Of a stretch of 33,424 bases of DNA, positions 16,509-25,200 are shown in pieces. Below the pieces are notes generated by a model. It had not been told where the DNA came from and ran no database searches. It saw nothing but the letters and a program-made list of their open reading frames with translations. Both the position numbers and the translations under genes were made by a program. Source of the DNA: Clostridiales bacterium (GTDB lineage Bacteria; Bacillota; Clostridia; Oscillospirales; CAG-272). How positions within the stretch are numbered: the stretch's first letter is position 1; the number at the start of each line of letters is the position of its first letter. The DNA is taken from positions 12,145 through 45,568 of the forward strand of contig DXYE01000009.1 in the NCBI GenBank assembly GCA_019415985.1, read 5' to 3'.

Positions 16509-17036
16509 ATGGGCAGACAGAATGATACGCTTGAAACAATTTTCAAACTGCGGCGGAGCTGCCGGGCCTATAACCCGGAAATGAAAATCCCGCGCGAGGA
16601 CCTGGAAACCATTGTCAGGGCGGGACGCTATGCGCCATCCGGTCTCAACCGTCAGCCGTGGCATTTTACGGTCCTGACCGATCTCTCCATTCTGGGTGGT
16701 GAAAGAGATCGGCTGCGCGGCGCAACTGCCCTGATCTTTGTATCCGGAAGCGAAACGCTTTCCTATCTGGCAAAGGAGGACTGCATTCTTGCGACGGAGA
16801 ACATGTATCTGGCCGCAGCTTCGCTCGGCATCGCATCCTGCTGGACAAACTATTTCGTTCGGGATTATTTTGTGACGTCAGCGGGCAAAAACATGCGCAA
16901 ACGTCTGATCCCGGACGGATATACCGTGTATTCCGCGTCTGTATTCGGATATCCGGCAGATCCCGACTTTTTCTCATCGCGCCGTTTGGACAAGCGCAGC
17001 GAATGCGTGAGTTTTGTCGAAAAAACGTATCAGTGA
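16509..17036 (+). CDS. Nitroreductase family flavoprotein
   Basis: FMN-dependent NAD(P)H oxidoreductase of 175 residues. The FMN phosphate site RRSCR (15-19) and APSGLNRQPW (42-51) are clear, followed by the central GIASCWTNYF segment and a late FGYP motif. Single-domain members reduce nitroaromatics, quinones or unknown electrophiles; no substrate can be inferred. ATG 16509 is chosen because the family usually starts just before RRS; TTG at 16482, with AAAAGG upstream, would add nine residues but lies inside the hairpin. Confidence 0.88.
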   Translation: MGRQNDTLETIFKLRRSCRAYNPEMKIPREDLETIVRAGRYAPSGLNRQPWHFTVLTDLSILGGERDRLRGATALIFVSGSETLSYLAKEDCILATENMYLAAASLGIASCWTNYFVRDYFVTSAGKNMRKRLIPDGYTVYSASVFGYPADPDFFSSRRLDKRSECVSFVEKTYQ

Positions 17037-17237
17037 ATACGGAGAGCGGCAGCGGTAATACTATTTATAAGCTTATTTTACCTTATGTCCGGCACGAGGG
17101 GCGTCCCGCGTCTGGAGGCTTTCTCTTCAACGCGGATGCGTAAGGCAACGCTCCCTTTCATCCGGCAAGCCTGAAGGCGAAGGCATGCGCCTGAGATAAA
17201 AACAAAGGAAGGATGCGGCTGTGAGCTGCGGACCGAC

Positions 17238-17654
17238 ATGGACAAATACAGACGGAATCGCATAAACGACCAGGTGACAAAAGAAATGGCGGAGATTCTG
17301 CGTACGATCAAGGATCCGAGAATATCCGGCAGCTTTATCAGTGTGACCGGCGCGGAGGTCACGCCGGACTTGAAATACGCAAAAATTTATTATTCTGTGA
17401 TGCCGGTTTCGGGCAAGGAAACGGATTATAAGGAAATACAACAGGGACTGTACAGTGCGGCAGGCTATATTCGCCGGGAAATTGCCGGCCGGCTGAACCT
17501 CCGCGCAACGCCGGAATTCAGTTTTCATCTCGATGAATCGATTGCGTCAGGCGCGCACATCAACAAACTGCTTCACGACGTAGAGGAGGAGCTCAGGCGC
17601 TCGAGCGCGGAAAGCGGGGAATACGGACCGGAGGAGGAAAATCGGCGGGACTGA
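17238..17654 (+). CDS. rbfA: Ribosome-binding factor A
   Basis: Small KH-fold protein that binds the 30S subunit and assists 16S rRNA 5' maturation. The N-terminus (YRRNRINDQVTKEMAEIL) and the DPRISG.FISVTGAEVTPDLKYAKIYYSV block are diagnostic; 138 residues is slightly longer than usual because of an acidic tail. The ribosome site is poor: AAAGGAAGG precedes a three-codon frame (ATG CGG CTG TGA) ending 15 bases before the rbfA ATG. In most Firmicutes rbfA follows infB; here a nitroreductase precedes it, so the usual nusA-infB operon is split. Confidence 0.93.
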   Translation: MDKYRRNRINDQVTKEMAEILRTIKDPRISGSFISVTGAEVTPDLKYAKIYYSVMPVSGKETDYKEIQQGLYSAAGYIRREIAGRLNLRATPEFSFHLDESIASGAHINKLLHDVEEELRRSSAESGEYGPEEENRRD

Positions 17655-17880
17655 GGCCTGTGCCGCTTCGTCTGTGGACTGTGAAGCTGTGGAAGAAACA
17701 GGCGCGAAGAATAGGAGCGCAGCCGAAAAGGTCCGGTAAAATACCCGAGCCTTTTATCCGGCATGTTCCAAGAAAAGTCGCGGCGTGTATACTCGGGTTC
17801 GGAGGCTTCGCATCCTTCTTGGCAGACAGGCAATGGAATGTTCGCAAAAAAAACTCTAAGAGAAACGGCGGTGGCGACAC

Positions 17881-18927
17881 ATGGAGAAAACGGAACGACT
17901 GCACATCAGAGAAGCGGCCGACTGGCTTGCACAGCGAGACAATATATTGATCCTATGCCATACGCGGCCGGACGGAGATACGCTCGGCTCGGCGTTTGCC
18001 CTGCGCGCAGCGCTGCGGCAGCTTTCGAAAAGGGCGTACTGTGTCTGTGATACGCGCATTCCGGACCGTCTCGCTTTTTTGACAGAGGCGGTTGAGGAGG
18101 AAGGGGCTGGCTGTGCGAATCAGGCGTCAGCGGCGAGCGATATTACGTTGTCCTCACTTCCCGGAGATTTCAAATGGGAAACCGTCGTGGCTGTGGACGT
18201 CGCATCTCCGCAGCAGCTGGGTGAATATGAGGAGCTGTTCGGCAGTCCCGAAAAAACGGATTTGGCGATTGATCATCACCAGACGCATACATATTTTACC
18301 CGACGCGCGGTGGTCGACAGCGGATGCGCGGCGTGCGGGGAGATCATCTATGAAATTGTCTGCCTGCTGCTGCAAACGCGAATTCTGCCGAGCGTGGCTG
18401 CCTCTGCGCTGTATGCCGCTGTGTCCTCCGACTCCGGAAGCTTTCGCTACAGCAGCGTGACGCCGCAGACCCTCCGCATCGCCGCTTCGCTTATGGAAAG
18501 CGGTATTGATCACGCCGCGATAGCCGACCGGCTTTACGGAAGCAAGACGCTTGCGGAAATTACGGCGGCCCGTGCAGCCTATAACGAGATGAAGCTCCTT
18601 TGCGGCGGACGCGTGGCGGTTGTGACCTTTTCCGCACCGCTCATGGAGACATATGGGCTCAGCGACGCCGACATAGAGGACGTGGTCAATCAATTGCGCG
18701 ATATCAGAGGCGTTCGCGTTGCCGCGCATTTAAAGGTCCGGGGAGAGGGGATTTATAAAGTGTCTGTGAGATCTGCTCCGGGGATCGATGTTTCCAGAGT
18801 CTGCGCGCAGTTCGGCGGCGGTGGACATCCCTGTGCTGCCGGCTGCACGCTGAAAGGCGATACGCCGGAGGAGGCGGAGGCTTTGTTTCTGGATGCTTTG
18901 TGTCAAACCTATCCGGAGCTTGCCTGA
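17881..18927 (+). CDS. nrnA: DHH/DHHA1 phosphoesterase, NrnA/pAp phosphatase type
   Basis: Manganese enzyme of 348 residues that degrades short oligonucleotides (nanoRNA) and may hydrolyse pAp or cyclic dinucleotide products. Metal ligands: H27, D31 and D33 (HTRPDGD), D106 (VAVD), D131-H132-H133 and the aspartate of SSDSGSFRY near 189. The DHHA1 domain ends with GGGHPCAAG. It follows rbfA as in many Firmicutes, but after a 226-base gap without a supported gene. The ATG has no strong Shine-Dalgarno, yet fits the family start. Confidence 0.92.
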   Translation: MEKTERLHIREAADWLAQRDNILILCHTRPDGDTLGSAFALRAALRQLSKRAYCVCDTRIPDRLAFLTEAVEEEGAGCANQASAASDITLSSLPGDFKWETVVAVDVASPQQLGEYEELFGSPEKTDLAIDHHQTHTYFTRRAVVDSGCAACGEIIYEIVCLLLQTRILPSVAASALYAAVSSDSGSFRYSSVTPQTLRIAASLMESGIDHAAIADRLYGSKTLAEITAARAAYNEMKLLCGGRVAVVTFSAPLMETYGLSDADIEDVVNQLRDIRGVRVAAHLKVRGEGIYKVSVRSAPGIDVSRVCAQFGGGGHPCAAGCTLKGDTPEEAEALFLDALCQTYPELA

Positions 18928-19009
18928 ACGCCGTATGCGGTCAACGCCGGTACCTTCATGGTGAAGGACTTGAGAGCTATAAACGGAAGGTTACATATAA
19001 AGTACAGAC

Positions 19010-19047
19010 GCACCGGGCAGCCTAAGCTGCCCGGTGCGGTTCTTTTA
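19010..19047 (+). terminator. Strong terminator after nrnA
   Basis: A perfect 12-bp stem, GCACCGGGCAGC with GCTGCCCGGTGC, four-base loop CTAA, followed by GGTTCTTTT. It closes the plus-strand rbfA-nrnA unit facing the minus-strand capsid cassette. Confidence 0.9.
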
Positions 19048-19100
19048 TCTGTATTTTTGACCGAATACGAAAAGTAGGAGCCGCAGGATAGGACCTTGGA

Positions 19101-19119
19101 GCCTGCGGTAACCGCAGGC
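19101..19119. repeat. Short perfect inverted repeat beyond the cassette end
   Basis: GCCTGCGG and CCGCAGGC around a three-base centre, 27 bases past the stop codon of the last cassette gene. No T tract on either strand, so it is not a classical terminator. It is preceded by the GGAGCCGCAGGATA element discussed in the findings. Confidence 0.5.
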
Positions 19120-19145
19120 GAAATTCCTTTACATGCCGGCTGCGC

Positions 19146-21524
19146 TCAGATGCATTTATTATATACAACCTCCGCCTGTTCCAGACAGAACGGGCTGCTG
19201 CTCTCAAGCTCAAAAGCAAAGCGGGTACACAGCTTCGGCGAAAGCGGCAGGCGGAAAAGTGCGCTTTTCTGCCCCAGACCTTCTACAGTATATTCCGTTG
19301 AATCTTCCGCGTCGTCGCAGAACAGCCGGATTTTATACGTTCCTTCTGACTCCGTTTGCATCCGCAGGCGAAGCTCCTGCGGGTATTTCAAAATGCCGCT
19401 GGCGCCCAAAAGGCTCGATGACGTGCGGAAACGGCTGCTCAAACTGTTCGCTTCCCTGTTTTCATATGAGGTATCGGAGGACAGCCCGCAAATCAGCAGA
19501 TGCTCTGTGTTATCCGCACGGGCATACGCCATACAATTCGGCGAAAAGACGAAAAAGCGCGGTTGGCTGAGCGAATAATAGAACCAGCGGGTGTTTTCCT
19601 GTCCCTCCCTCAAGGCTGTACTGTCGGAAGGGATATAAGCGCCGTAATCCCATACCCACATGTGCCCGCCGACTGAAAAATAGTACCGGCTGCCAAAAAT
19701 GCCCCCCACGCCGCTAAGCAGTGCGTCGCGCTCAGTATCGAAAAGGCCGGGTGTATCCGAATGCCCGAAAAGCACGTTTCCAGAGACGAGCTTCACCTTC
19801 CGTTCCGTGGAGGCGGTGTTCATGCGCTCAATGAGGCAAACGCCGTGCGTGGAGTTGACAAAAACGATCCGGTTGTCAGATGCGGCAATGCTCTCCGGAA
19901 TGTCGCAGCCGATGCTGTCGTGCAGATCATACATTTTGAAGGACAGCTCGTCCACGGTGTTTGATATCTGAAAAAGCCGGGTGCTGTGTTCGGTAAAGAC
20001 GATTGCCTGGTTATAGAATTTCGTGAGGCCTGTGACCGCGGCGCCGCCCCCGCCGACCGCCGTCGTTTTGCTGCTCATAAAGTATTCGCCGCCCCGAATG
20101 CCGACCGCATAAAAGGCGGCTCTGTCGTCCGCGTTTCCGGCCAGAAGGAGGCAGGAGATGCGCTGTGCCTCAGAGTAACCGAAGCCGGTCGAAAAGGTAC
20201 AGCCCAGAAGCTGTTTTCTCTTTTCCGCCATAAGAGAGGACGAGCATTTGAATCGCACAACTAGGCTGCAGGTCGTATGCTTACCCAAATCTATGGAAAT
20301 GACGTTGTTGGCAAGCTTGGCCACGCTGACCTCCGAACGGTCGACGTAGGTATATTCCCCGCTTGAAAAAATTTCCACATCGTTTACATCCGCGTCAATG
20401 CCCTCGGCGGTTTTAAAAACCTGGGCGCTGGCAAAGGAAAAGCAGTAGTCGAAATAATCGCACAGGAGATTCAGATCTTCGTTCTGCGTCCACGTCTCCG
20501 ACAAAACCGAGGCATCCGTAACATATTTGGGGATGTAGGGCTTGACGAGATCGCAGGATAGGTCGCTGTCCACAACGAGGTAGTGCGTTCCGTCGTGCAG
20601 GTAAACCCGCCCGTCCTCCATAAACATAAGGTTTTTTTTCTGTGCGAGACAGCCCAGAGCGAGCGCGGTAAGACCGTCCTGTCCGTCATAGGCAAAGAGG
20701 GAATCGCCGGCCTGGAAAAGGGTATGACCGAAGGCTCGGAGCGTGTTACCGTAAAAGGCGTCGGGCACGCTGACGCCGGAGAGCTGAAGCGCCGCGCGTT
20801 CGCCTGTAAAAACCGTTTTGATCAGATCAGACGGCAGAGTCTGCGTCTTCAGATACACGGGTTCAAGGTCATAGACTTTGATGTAATCCGGATAAAAGGC
20901 TGTTGTCAGACCTGCCGCGTATTCCAGACTGGCAATGCAGCGTCCTGTATCGTTGGCTGTAAAAGGCAGGCTCAGAAGATATCTGTAGCTGCCGTTGGAA
21001 AGCTGTGTGTAGGCGGTTTGCTCAGAGGAGGATTGGATCAGCTTTCCGGGGTATCCGAACATTCGAAGGGAAACCGCGGCGGTAACCGTGTTTTGAAAGG
21101 CCATGACAAGAAGATACCTCCGTCCACGGTAAAGCTGCGGTATTTCAAAGGAAACCCTGTCTCCGGCGGAATACAGCGTTACGGTCGTACCCGCCGCGAG
21201 CTTCTGAACCGTTGCGGAGCCGTGCGCTTCAAAAAAACCGACGGGCGCTCCATCTCCCATCGGCGTCAGATTGATGAGAGGAAGTTCTCTTGCGGCAAGA
21301 CTGCAGAAACGCCGCTCCGGCGGACGCGTCCGAATACCGCCCCCATATGCGAGGCAGTTGATGGACAGCGGGGACTGACTGTCTGGGATCGCATTTGCCG
21401 GCGCGTCGAGACGAAGGCCGCCGTCGAGGGAGGGGAAGGTATAGGTGCACCGGACCTCTTTCTTTTCATCATAACCTTTGCCTGAGGCATATGCCAGAAT
21501 CTGCTTTGCAGAGGAGCTGCTCAT
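19146..21524 (-). CDS. Phage tail hub/nozzle protein, P22 gp10 or T7 gp12-like
   Basis: A 792-residue beta-rich protein, last gene of the cassette. The N-terminal phrase (LDGGLRLDAPANAIPDSQSPLSINCLAYGGGIRTRPPERRF) is the kind found at the start of short-tailed phage hub/nozzle proteins, where a conserved N..... G..RTRPG loop precedes a beta-propeller. Later blade-like segments include FYNQAIVFTEHSTRLFQI, SIAASDNRIVFVNSTHGVCLI and GSRYYFSVGGHMWVWDYG; a jelly-roll-like insertion lies around 110-215. In P22 and T7 relatives this protein closes the portal channel. It starts on the ATG overlapping the stop of the adaptor gene. Assignment is by layout and position, not by close similarity. Confidence 0.6.
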   Translation of the reverse strand: MSSSSAKQILAYASGKGYDEKKEVRCTYTFPSLDGGLRLDAPANAIPDSQSPLSINCLAYGGGIRTRPPERRFCSLAARELPLINLTPMGDGAPVGFFEAHGSATVQKLAAGTTVTLYSAGDRVSFEIPQLYRGRRYLLVMAFQNTVTAAVSLRMFGYPGKLIQSSSEQTAYTQLSNGSYRYLLSLPFTANDTGRCIASLEYAAGLTTAFYPDYIKVYDLEPVYLKTQTLPSDLIKTVFTGERAALQLSGVSVPDAFYGNTLRAFGHTLFQAGDSLFAYDGQDGLTALALGCLAQKKNLMFMEDGRVYLHDGTHYLVVDSDLSCDLVKPYIPKYVTDASVLSETWTQNEDLNLLCDYFDYCFSFASAQVFKTAEGIDADVNDVEIFSSGEYTYVDRSEVSVAKLANNVISIDLGKHTTCSLVVRFKCSSSLMAEKRKQLLGCTFSTGFGYSEAQRISCLLLAGNADDRAAFYAVGIRGGEYFMSSKTTAVGGGGAAVTGLTKFYNQAIVFTEHSTRLFQISNTVDELSFKMYDLHDSIGCDIPESIAASDNRIVFVNSTHGVCLIERMNTASTERKVKLVSGNVLFGHSDTPGLFDTERDALLSGVGGIFGSRYYFSVGGHMWVWDYGAYIPSDSTALREGQENTRWFYYSLSQPRFFVFSPNCMAYARADNTEHLLICGLSSDTSYENREANSLSSRFRTSSSLLGASGILKYPQELRLRMQTESEGTYKIRLFCDDAEDSTEYTVEGLGQKSALFRLPLSPKLCTRFAFELESSSPFCLEQAEVVYNKCI

Positions 21525-22166
21525 TCAGGACCACCTGCCTTTCAGGGGGATGTCCCTGCACCGCGCGGCGTCATACAGTGTTCTGCGCGCCGGAGCGTGC
21601 CGGCATGCGCGCTTATAGATCTCCGTCATCCGCTCATCGTATTCCGTCTGAAGCCGGATGAACCTGTTGAAGTCATAGGCTTCCGCCGAGAGGCTGAGGT
21701 TGGCGGCCACACCGCAGATCACCGCATCACAGAGGGAACGGTCGAAGGACATGGAAGCCGTATCGGCAGTATCCGCCGAAATCTCCGGATGTGCGCAGAC
21801 GTAGGTCAGGGTTAGTGTGCCGCCGAAATCGGAGGGAACGCTCAGGGACGCGCCGGCAATACTGTATGCAGAATAAGCCGTGCCGCCTGCATCCGTACAG
21901 TGCAGAACAGCAATGAAATCATCCGGCAGTGGAAGGAGACGCCGCCCTGCCATAGGCTCAGCAGACGAAAAATCAAAGACAGCCGTGTCGGATAGCGCAC
22001 GGGAAGCGGCGGAAATTTTCCGGCACATCATATCGATCTCCTGAAGCATTCTGCCGTTCAGATCCGCCCGGACGCCGTGTGAAGCCGGCAGCGCAAGACC
22101 GTTTCGTGTATCAAGGCCTAACGCTGTGAGAATTCTACCTTTCAATTCACCCAGGGTGTATGTCAT
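21525..22166 (-). CDS. Phage head-tail adaptor
   Basis: A 213-residue protein. The pattern is helical N-terminus (TLGELKGRILTALGLD), a LPLPDDFIAVLHCTDAGG segment leading into a beta-hairpin domain, then a helical end with RSLCDAVICGVAANLSLSAEAYDFNRFIRLQTEYDERM. This is typical of gp4/gp11-like adaptors that sit between portal and nozzle in short-tailed phages: the 'LP.DF' turn, and '..A....AA.L....D...f......y' ending. Start at ATG 22166; TTG at 22172 has slightly better spacing to GAAAGG. It overlaps the nozzle gene by the TGA/ATG junction, so the pair is translationally coupled. Confidence 0.6.
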   Translation of the reverse strand: MTYTLGELKGRILTALGLDTRNGLALPASHGVRADLNGRMLQEIDMMCRKISAASRALSDTAVFDFSSAEPMAGRRLLPLPDDFIAVLHCTDAGGTAYSAYSIAGASLSVPSDFGGTLTLTYVCAHPEISADTADTASMSFDRSLCDAVICGVAANLSLSAEAYDFNRFIRLQTEYDERMTEIYKRACRHAPARRTLYDAARCRDIPLKGRWS

Positions 22167-22617
22167 AAGCAAATTATCTACCTTTCTCCCCGGAAGGATA
22201 TATCTTTAACAAGTCGGTCTGTTGCCGCTGCCGCCCCTTGCACCATTTTTCGATCTTATACCGCGTCCTGTACCCGACGCGGCTCCGGGGAAACTCGCGG
22301 GGATGAGGCCGCTTGCACGCTGACCGCCGCACTATACATGGAGAACTTGGCTTGTATAGACACCTGGTTTTTGTTTCCTCATGAAAGGGCGGCCGTTGCG
22401 TCGTCGAAAGCTGCGGAATAAAGATATGGAGAGGGCTGCAAAATGAACCATTTTGCAGCCCTCTCCTTTCGCTGCGTGAATTCATTTGTGATGCAGCAAT
22501 TTGAATGGCCGCGCTTTCCGCTTCTTATGAAACTGATTTTACGCCGTTTTAAAGAAGGGCGGGCTTGATTCCACGGAGGTCCGTCCCTTTGCGCGGAAAG
22601 GCGACCGGAATTACAAA
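22167..22617 (-). other. Long spacer between capsid and adaptor genes
   Basis: About 450 bases with no gene I can support; the open frames there have a low-complexity, basic composition unlike a protein. It contains the strong hairpin at 22428-22466. Confidence 0.5.
22428..22466. repeat. 18-bp perfect hairpin within the capsid operon
   Basis: GGAGAGGGCTGCAAAATG (22428-22445) pairs without mismatch with CATTTTGCAGCCCTCTCC (22449-22466); loop AAC. On the minus strand (operon direction) the hairpin is followed by ATATCTTTATT, only a weak U tract; on the plus strand by TTTCGC. It may attenuate transcription between capsid and adaptor genes, or protect mRNA ends. Confidence 0.7.
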
Positions 22618-23547
22618 TCAGGTAAGCTGAGTGCTTTTTTCAGGTTCGGAGAAGACGATCGGCCTCGCGTCTCCGAAACCGAAAGCGAAATCGACGTAGC
22701 CGATGTAATCCGTGATCAGCGGGTTGTCCTGGGGAGAGATCAGCACCGTAGGTTCGCTGATATAAACGAGCTTCAGCACCTCGGGCAGAAGCATGGAATC
22801 GGCAATTGCCCACTGGTCGCCGGTGAGCCCAGTGCCGCCGCCACCGATGACAAGATATCTTAAGCCGTATACGGGATTGGCACCGATGCCGGTTTCAGGG
22901 TTCAGCTGGGGCATGATGCGCGCATCCGGTCCGCAGATTTCACGCGCCTTGCCCTCAAGCTCGGGACTGACCAAAAGCAGGTCGTAATTTGCTGCAAACG
23001 CCAGGCCGTCCGGGGTGACAAACTGGCTTGCATGCGTCTGAGCCTGTGTGATGGCGCTGACGCTCAGTTCAAGCTTGAGGAGATTGGAAAAGGTTTCAGC
23101 GTCCTCGTCTGAACTGACCGGATGTGCGGCAGAAGCCCATGGTACCCCATCCGCGCCGTTTGTCGTTTTTGCGTTTGCAAAGACACGGTAGAATTCGTTG
23201 AGCACGGTCATATAGGCAGAGTCGGCAAGTCGGACGCCTGTTCTTGCGGCCTCCCTGGAAAGATCGGTTTTTGCGTTTTTGTAGGAGACGGCGACGGATA
23301 GGGCGCGTTCCACAGGGGTGATAGTTGTGGTAAAGCCGCGTTTTTGATCTGCGTGCGTCAGCGTGCTGTTGGTATAAACAGGCAGCTCACCGTAGCCGCC
23401 GAGGCCCTCCATTTTGTAATCGATTTCCTCCTGCCTTACAATTCCGACGATTTCTCTAATGATGTTCAGTCTGGAGTTGTAGCGCAGGTCGAAACGGTTT
23501 TTGACCAGGGGATAAAGATCCTGGGCCCATGTATAAATATCGTTCAT
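22618..23547 (-). CDS. Phage major capsid protein, HK97 fold
   Basis: A 309-residue protein. Early helices contain YPLVKNRFDLRYNSR, then a strand-rich E-loop region (TLTHADQKRGFTTTITPVERALSVAVSYKNAKTD), and a peripheral domain with NGADGVPWASAAHPVSSDED...FSNLL....LS..AI..A......PDGL......LLLVSPELEGKAREI. The 'DG..F...HPV....' followed by 'DG....P..L.V...LE..A' order is shared with Mu gpT-type and other HK97-fold capsids. It lies directly after a scaffold gene, as expected. Ribosome site AGAAAGGA ten bases before ATG. No obvious protease gene accompanies it, and its N-terminus lacks a delta domain, so a separate scaffold fits. Confidence 0.8.
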   Translation of the reverse strand: MNDIYTWAQDLYPLVKNRFDLRYNSRLNIIREIVGIVRQEEIDYKMEGLGGYGELPVYTNSTLTHADQKRGFTTTITPVERALSVAVSYKNAKTDLSREAARTGVRLADSAYMTVLNEFYRVFANAKTTNGADGVPWASAAHPVSSDEDAETFSNLLKLELSVSAITQAQTHASQFVTPDGLAFAANYDLLLVSPELEGKAREICGPDARIMPQLNPETGIGANPVYGLRYLVIGGGGTGLTGDQWAIADSMLLPEVLKLVYISEPTVLISPQDNPLITDYIGYVDFAFGFGDARPIVFSEPEKSTQLT

Positions 23548-23736
23548 TGCTTAAAAATCCTTTCTGTAAGATAGCGGTTTTGCAATTTTAATGCCACGGC
23601 AATGTTATTCCGAGAATCTCCGGGGAGCCGTGTGCCCGGAGGCGGTAAACGGCATAGCTTCCGCAGCATGCTTTTTTGCGAGACCGTATGCGGCACGCGA
23701 TGCCTGCAAAAAGGACAGGCAGGGAAAAAGCGATTT

Positions 23737-24531
23737 TCAGGGAAGCTGTTGCTCAGAGGCAGTACGTCGGCCTTTTTTGTCCGGGATTTCACGAATTAGC
23801 GCATAGTATTCCTGATATGTCATGCCGCCGCTTCTGGCAATTTCCTTTTGCCGTTCACTGAGCGGGGGTTCTGCGGCCGAGCCTGTTGTCCGGCATACAG
23901 GCATGGAGCGCAGCTTCCTGAGCGCCTGTTCAGCAGGATCCGAAGCAGTGACGGCGCTCACGCCCGCGTTTGATCCGCTTCTGCCGCTCATGCGGAGCAG
24001 ATCGCGGAAATCCTCAACCAGCTCTGAAAACGGGCTGTTTTTGCCTTTGGCAAATTTAGGGAACATCGGGTTCTGAACCAGCGCCGCGAGGTCCGCGTCA
24101 GTCGCGGTCTCCGTGTTCATAACGGGTTCTGCCTTTGAGTCATTCGCTGCAACGGGTTTTGTCTCCGGCGGCTCCGTTTTAGGTTCATACGGTTGAACCC
24201 TCGGACGAAATTCGGCCGCCGGCTCAATTTCGGTATTGTGCGCACAGCTCTCCCCGTTTCCGTGCTCCGTAAGGGCGGTAAGCTCTTCAATCTGACCGCT
24301 TATGGAATCCGAGGCTAACACGCCTTTTTGCCGCAGACCGGAAAGGAGCGCACGAAGCTGATCGTAGTCTTTAAAATTTCTTCTTTCCCGCTCGAGGCGG
24401 TCGCTTACCACACGGTTAATATCCTCCTGTGTAAAGGTTTCGGGCACCGGCTCCTTCTGAGCAGTCAGAGCCCTTTTTGTTTCCTGTAATTCTGCGGTCT
24501 CAGCCGCGAATGCAGTGGTTTCTTTCATCAT
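23737..24531 (-). CDS. Phage capsid scaffolding protein
   Basis: A 264-residue, very polar protein. After a helical start, TFTQEDINRVVSDRLERERRNFKDYDQLRALLSGLRQKGV (about 32-72) is the typical charged segment of DUF4355-like scaffold proteins; a Pro/Glu-rich disordered middle (about 100-145) and a helical C-terminal region (SERQKEIARSGGMTYQEYYALIREI) follow. Scaffolds guide capsid assembly and leave or are degraded before packaging. GAGGG lies six bases before the first of two adjacent ATGs, and a GCCTTTGC hairpin lies just upstream. The 189-base gap to the capsid gene holds no supported gene. Confidence 0.72.
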   Translation of the reverse strand: MMKETTAFAAETAELQETKRALTAQKEPVPETFTQEDINRVVSDRLERERRNFKDYDQLRALLSGLRQKGVLASDSISGQIEELTALTEHGNGESCAHNTEIEPAAEFRPRVQPYEPKTEPPETKPVAANDSKAEPVMNTETATDADLAALVQNPMFPKFAKGKNSPFSELVEDFRDLLRMSGRSGSNAGVSAVTASDPAEQALRKLRSMPVCRTTGSAAEPPLSERQKEIARSGGMTYQEYYALIREIPDKKGRRTASEQQLP

Positions 24532-25200
24532 ATCGATCCCTCAAGCCTTTGCCCTGCAAAGGCCCTTTCTATAATTTTCGCTGTAGCGGAGGTGGAACGA
24601 ATTTGGCAGCACTAAAACGGCTGCGTTGTTTGATGCCGTCCTGTCATTGTTTACGTGATGTAATAGGGTAAAAGACAAGACTAAAAATATTTCATCCCAT
24701 TAAGCCCCGCTTCGCCGCTGTGGGGCGTAACCATTTTCAACGGTATTCTCGTACGTTTTCTCTCCTTTCCGACATGGGAGAGAAAAAAAGCCTCCGTCGT
24801 CTCAGATCAGGGGATTTCTCAAAGCGACACTTATACAAGCGCAATAAATGTCTTCTACTGCCTGAGCCGGATTTTGTCAAAGGCGCACCTTTAAATTTAA
24901 AAGAGATTGGGCTTACATAACCGCGGATTTTCCGCTGCGTGCGGTATAAAAGCGGCGCGTCATCCCCTCTTTGCCGTCCACGGCTGCGCGCACTTGACAT
25001 ATCCAACGGATGGATATGGATCCGCTCCTCGCCGATTTTGAACGGATGCTTTGGCTTGTGCACCCGTATCGAGGAAATACCCCGCATGAAGCGCGTCCTC
25101 AGGGACCCCGGGAAAGTTCCGGGACAGCCGGCCTGTCTAAAGCCGTCGGACCAGGACAGCGTACATCTTATTACGCCGGCCTGTCAAGGATGAAAGGCGC
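24532..25200 (-). other. Long spacer between portal and scaffold genes
   Basis: About 670 bases without a convincing gene. It contains several hairpins: GCCTTTGC/GCAAAGGC at 24545-24563, GCCCC/GGGGC around 24703-24726, and CTCTCC/GGGAGAG around 24761-24782 next to a run of A. Open frames of 60-116 codons occur on both strands over the same bases (24720-25087) but lack ribosome sites. Confidence 0.5.
24545..24563 (-). promoter_or_regulatory. Hairpin GCCTTTGC-AGG-GCAAAGGC before scaffold gene
   Basis: A perfect 8-bp stem whose 3' end is 13 bases before the scaffold ATG and next to its GAGGG ribosome site. It differs from the hairpin at 16478-16496 in a single loop base as read on the plus strand. 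Confidence 0.5.

Noticed and set aside
22174..22485. A 103-codon minus-strand frame between capsid and adaptor genes
   Set aside because: It runs through the 18-bp hairpin, is rich in Arg, Pro and Ser without pattern, and has no ribosome site.
24720..25087. Open frames on both strands in the portal-scaffold spacer (66 and 116 codons)
   Set aside because: They overlap each other on opposite strands, are basic and low in hydrophobic residues, and have no ribosome sites; more likely a non-coding, hairpin-containing stretch.
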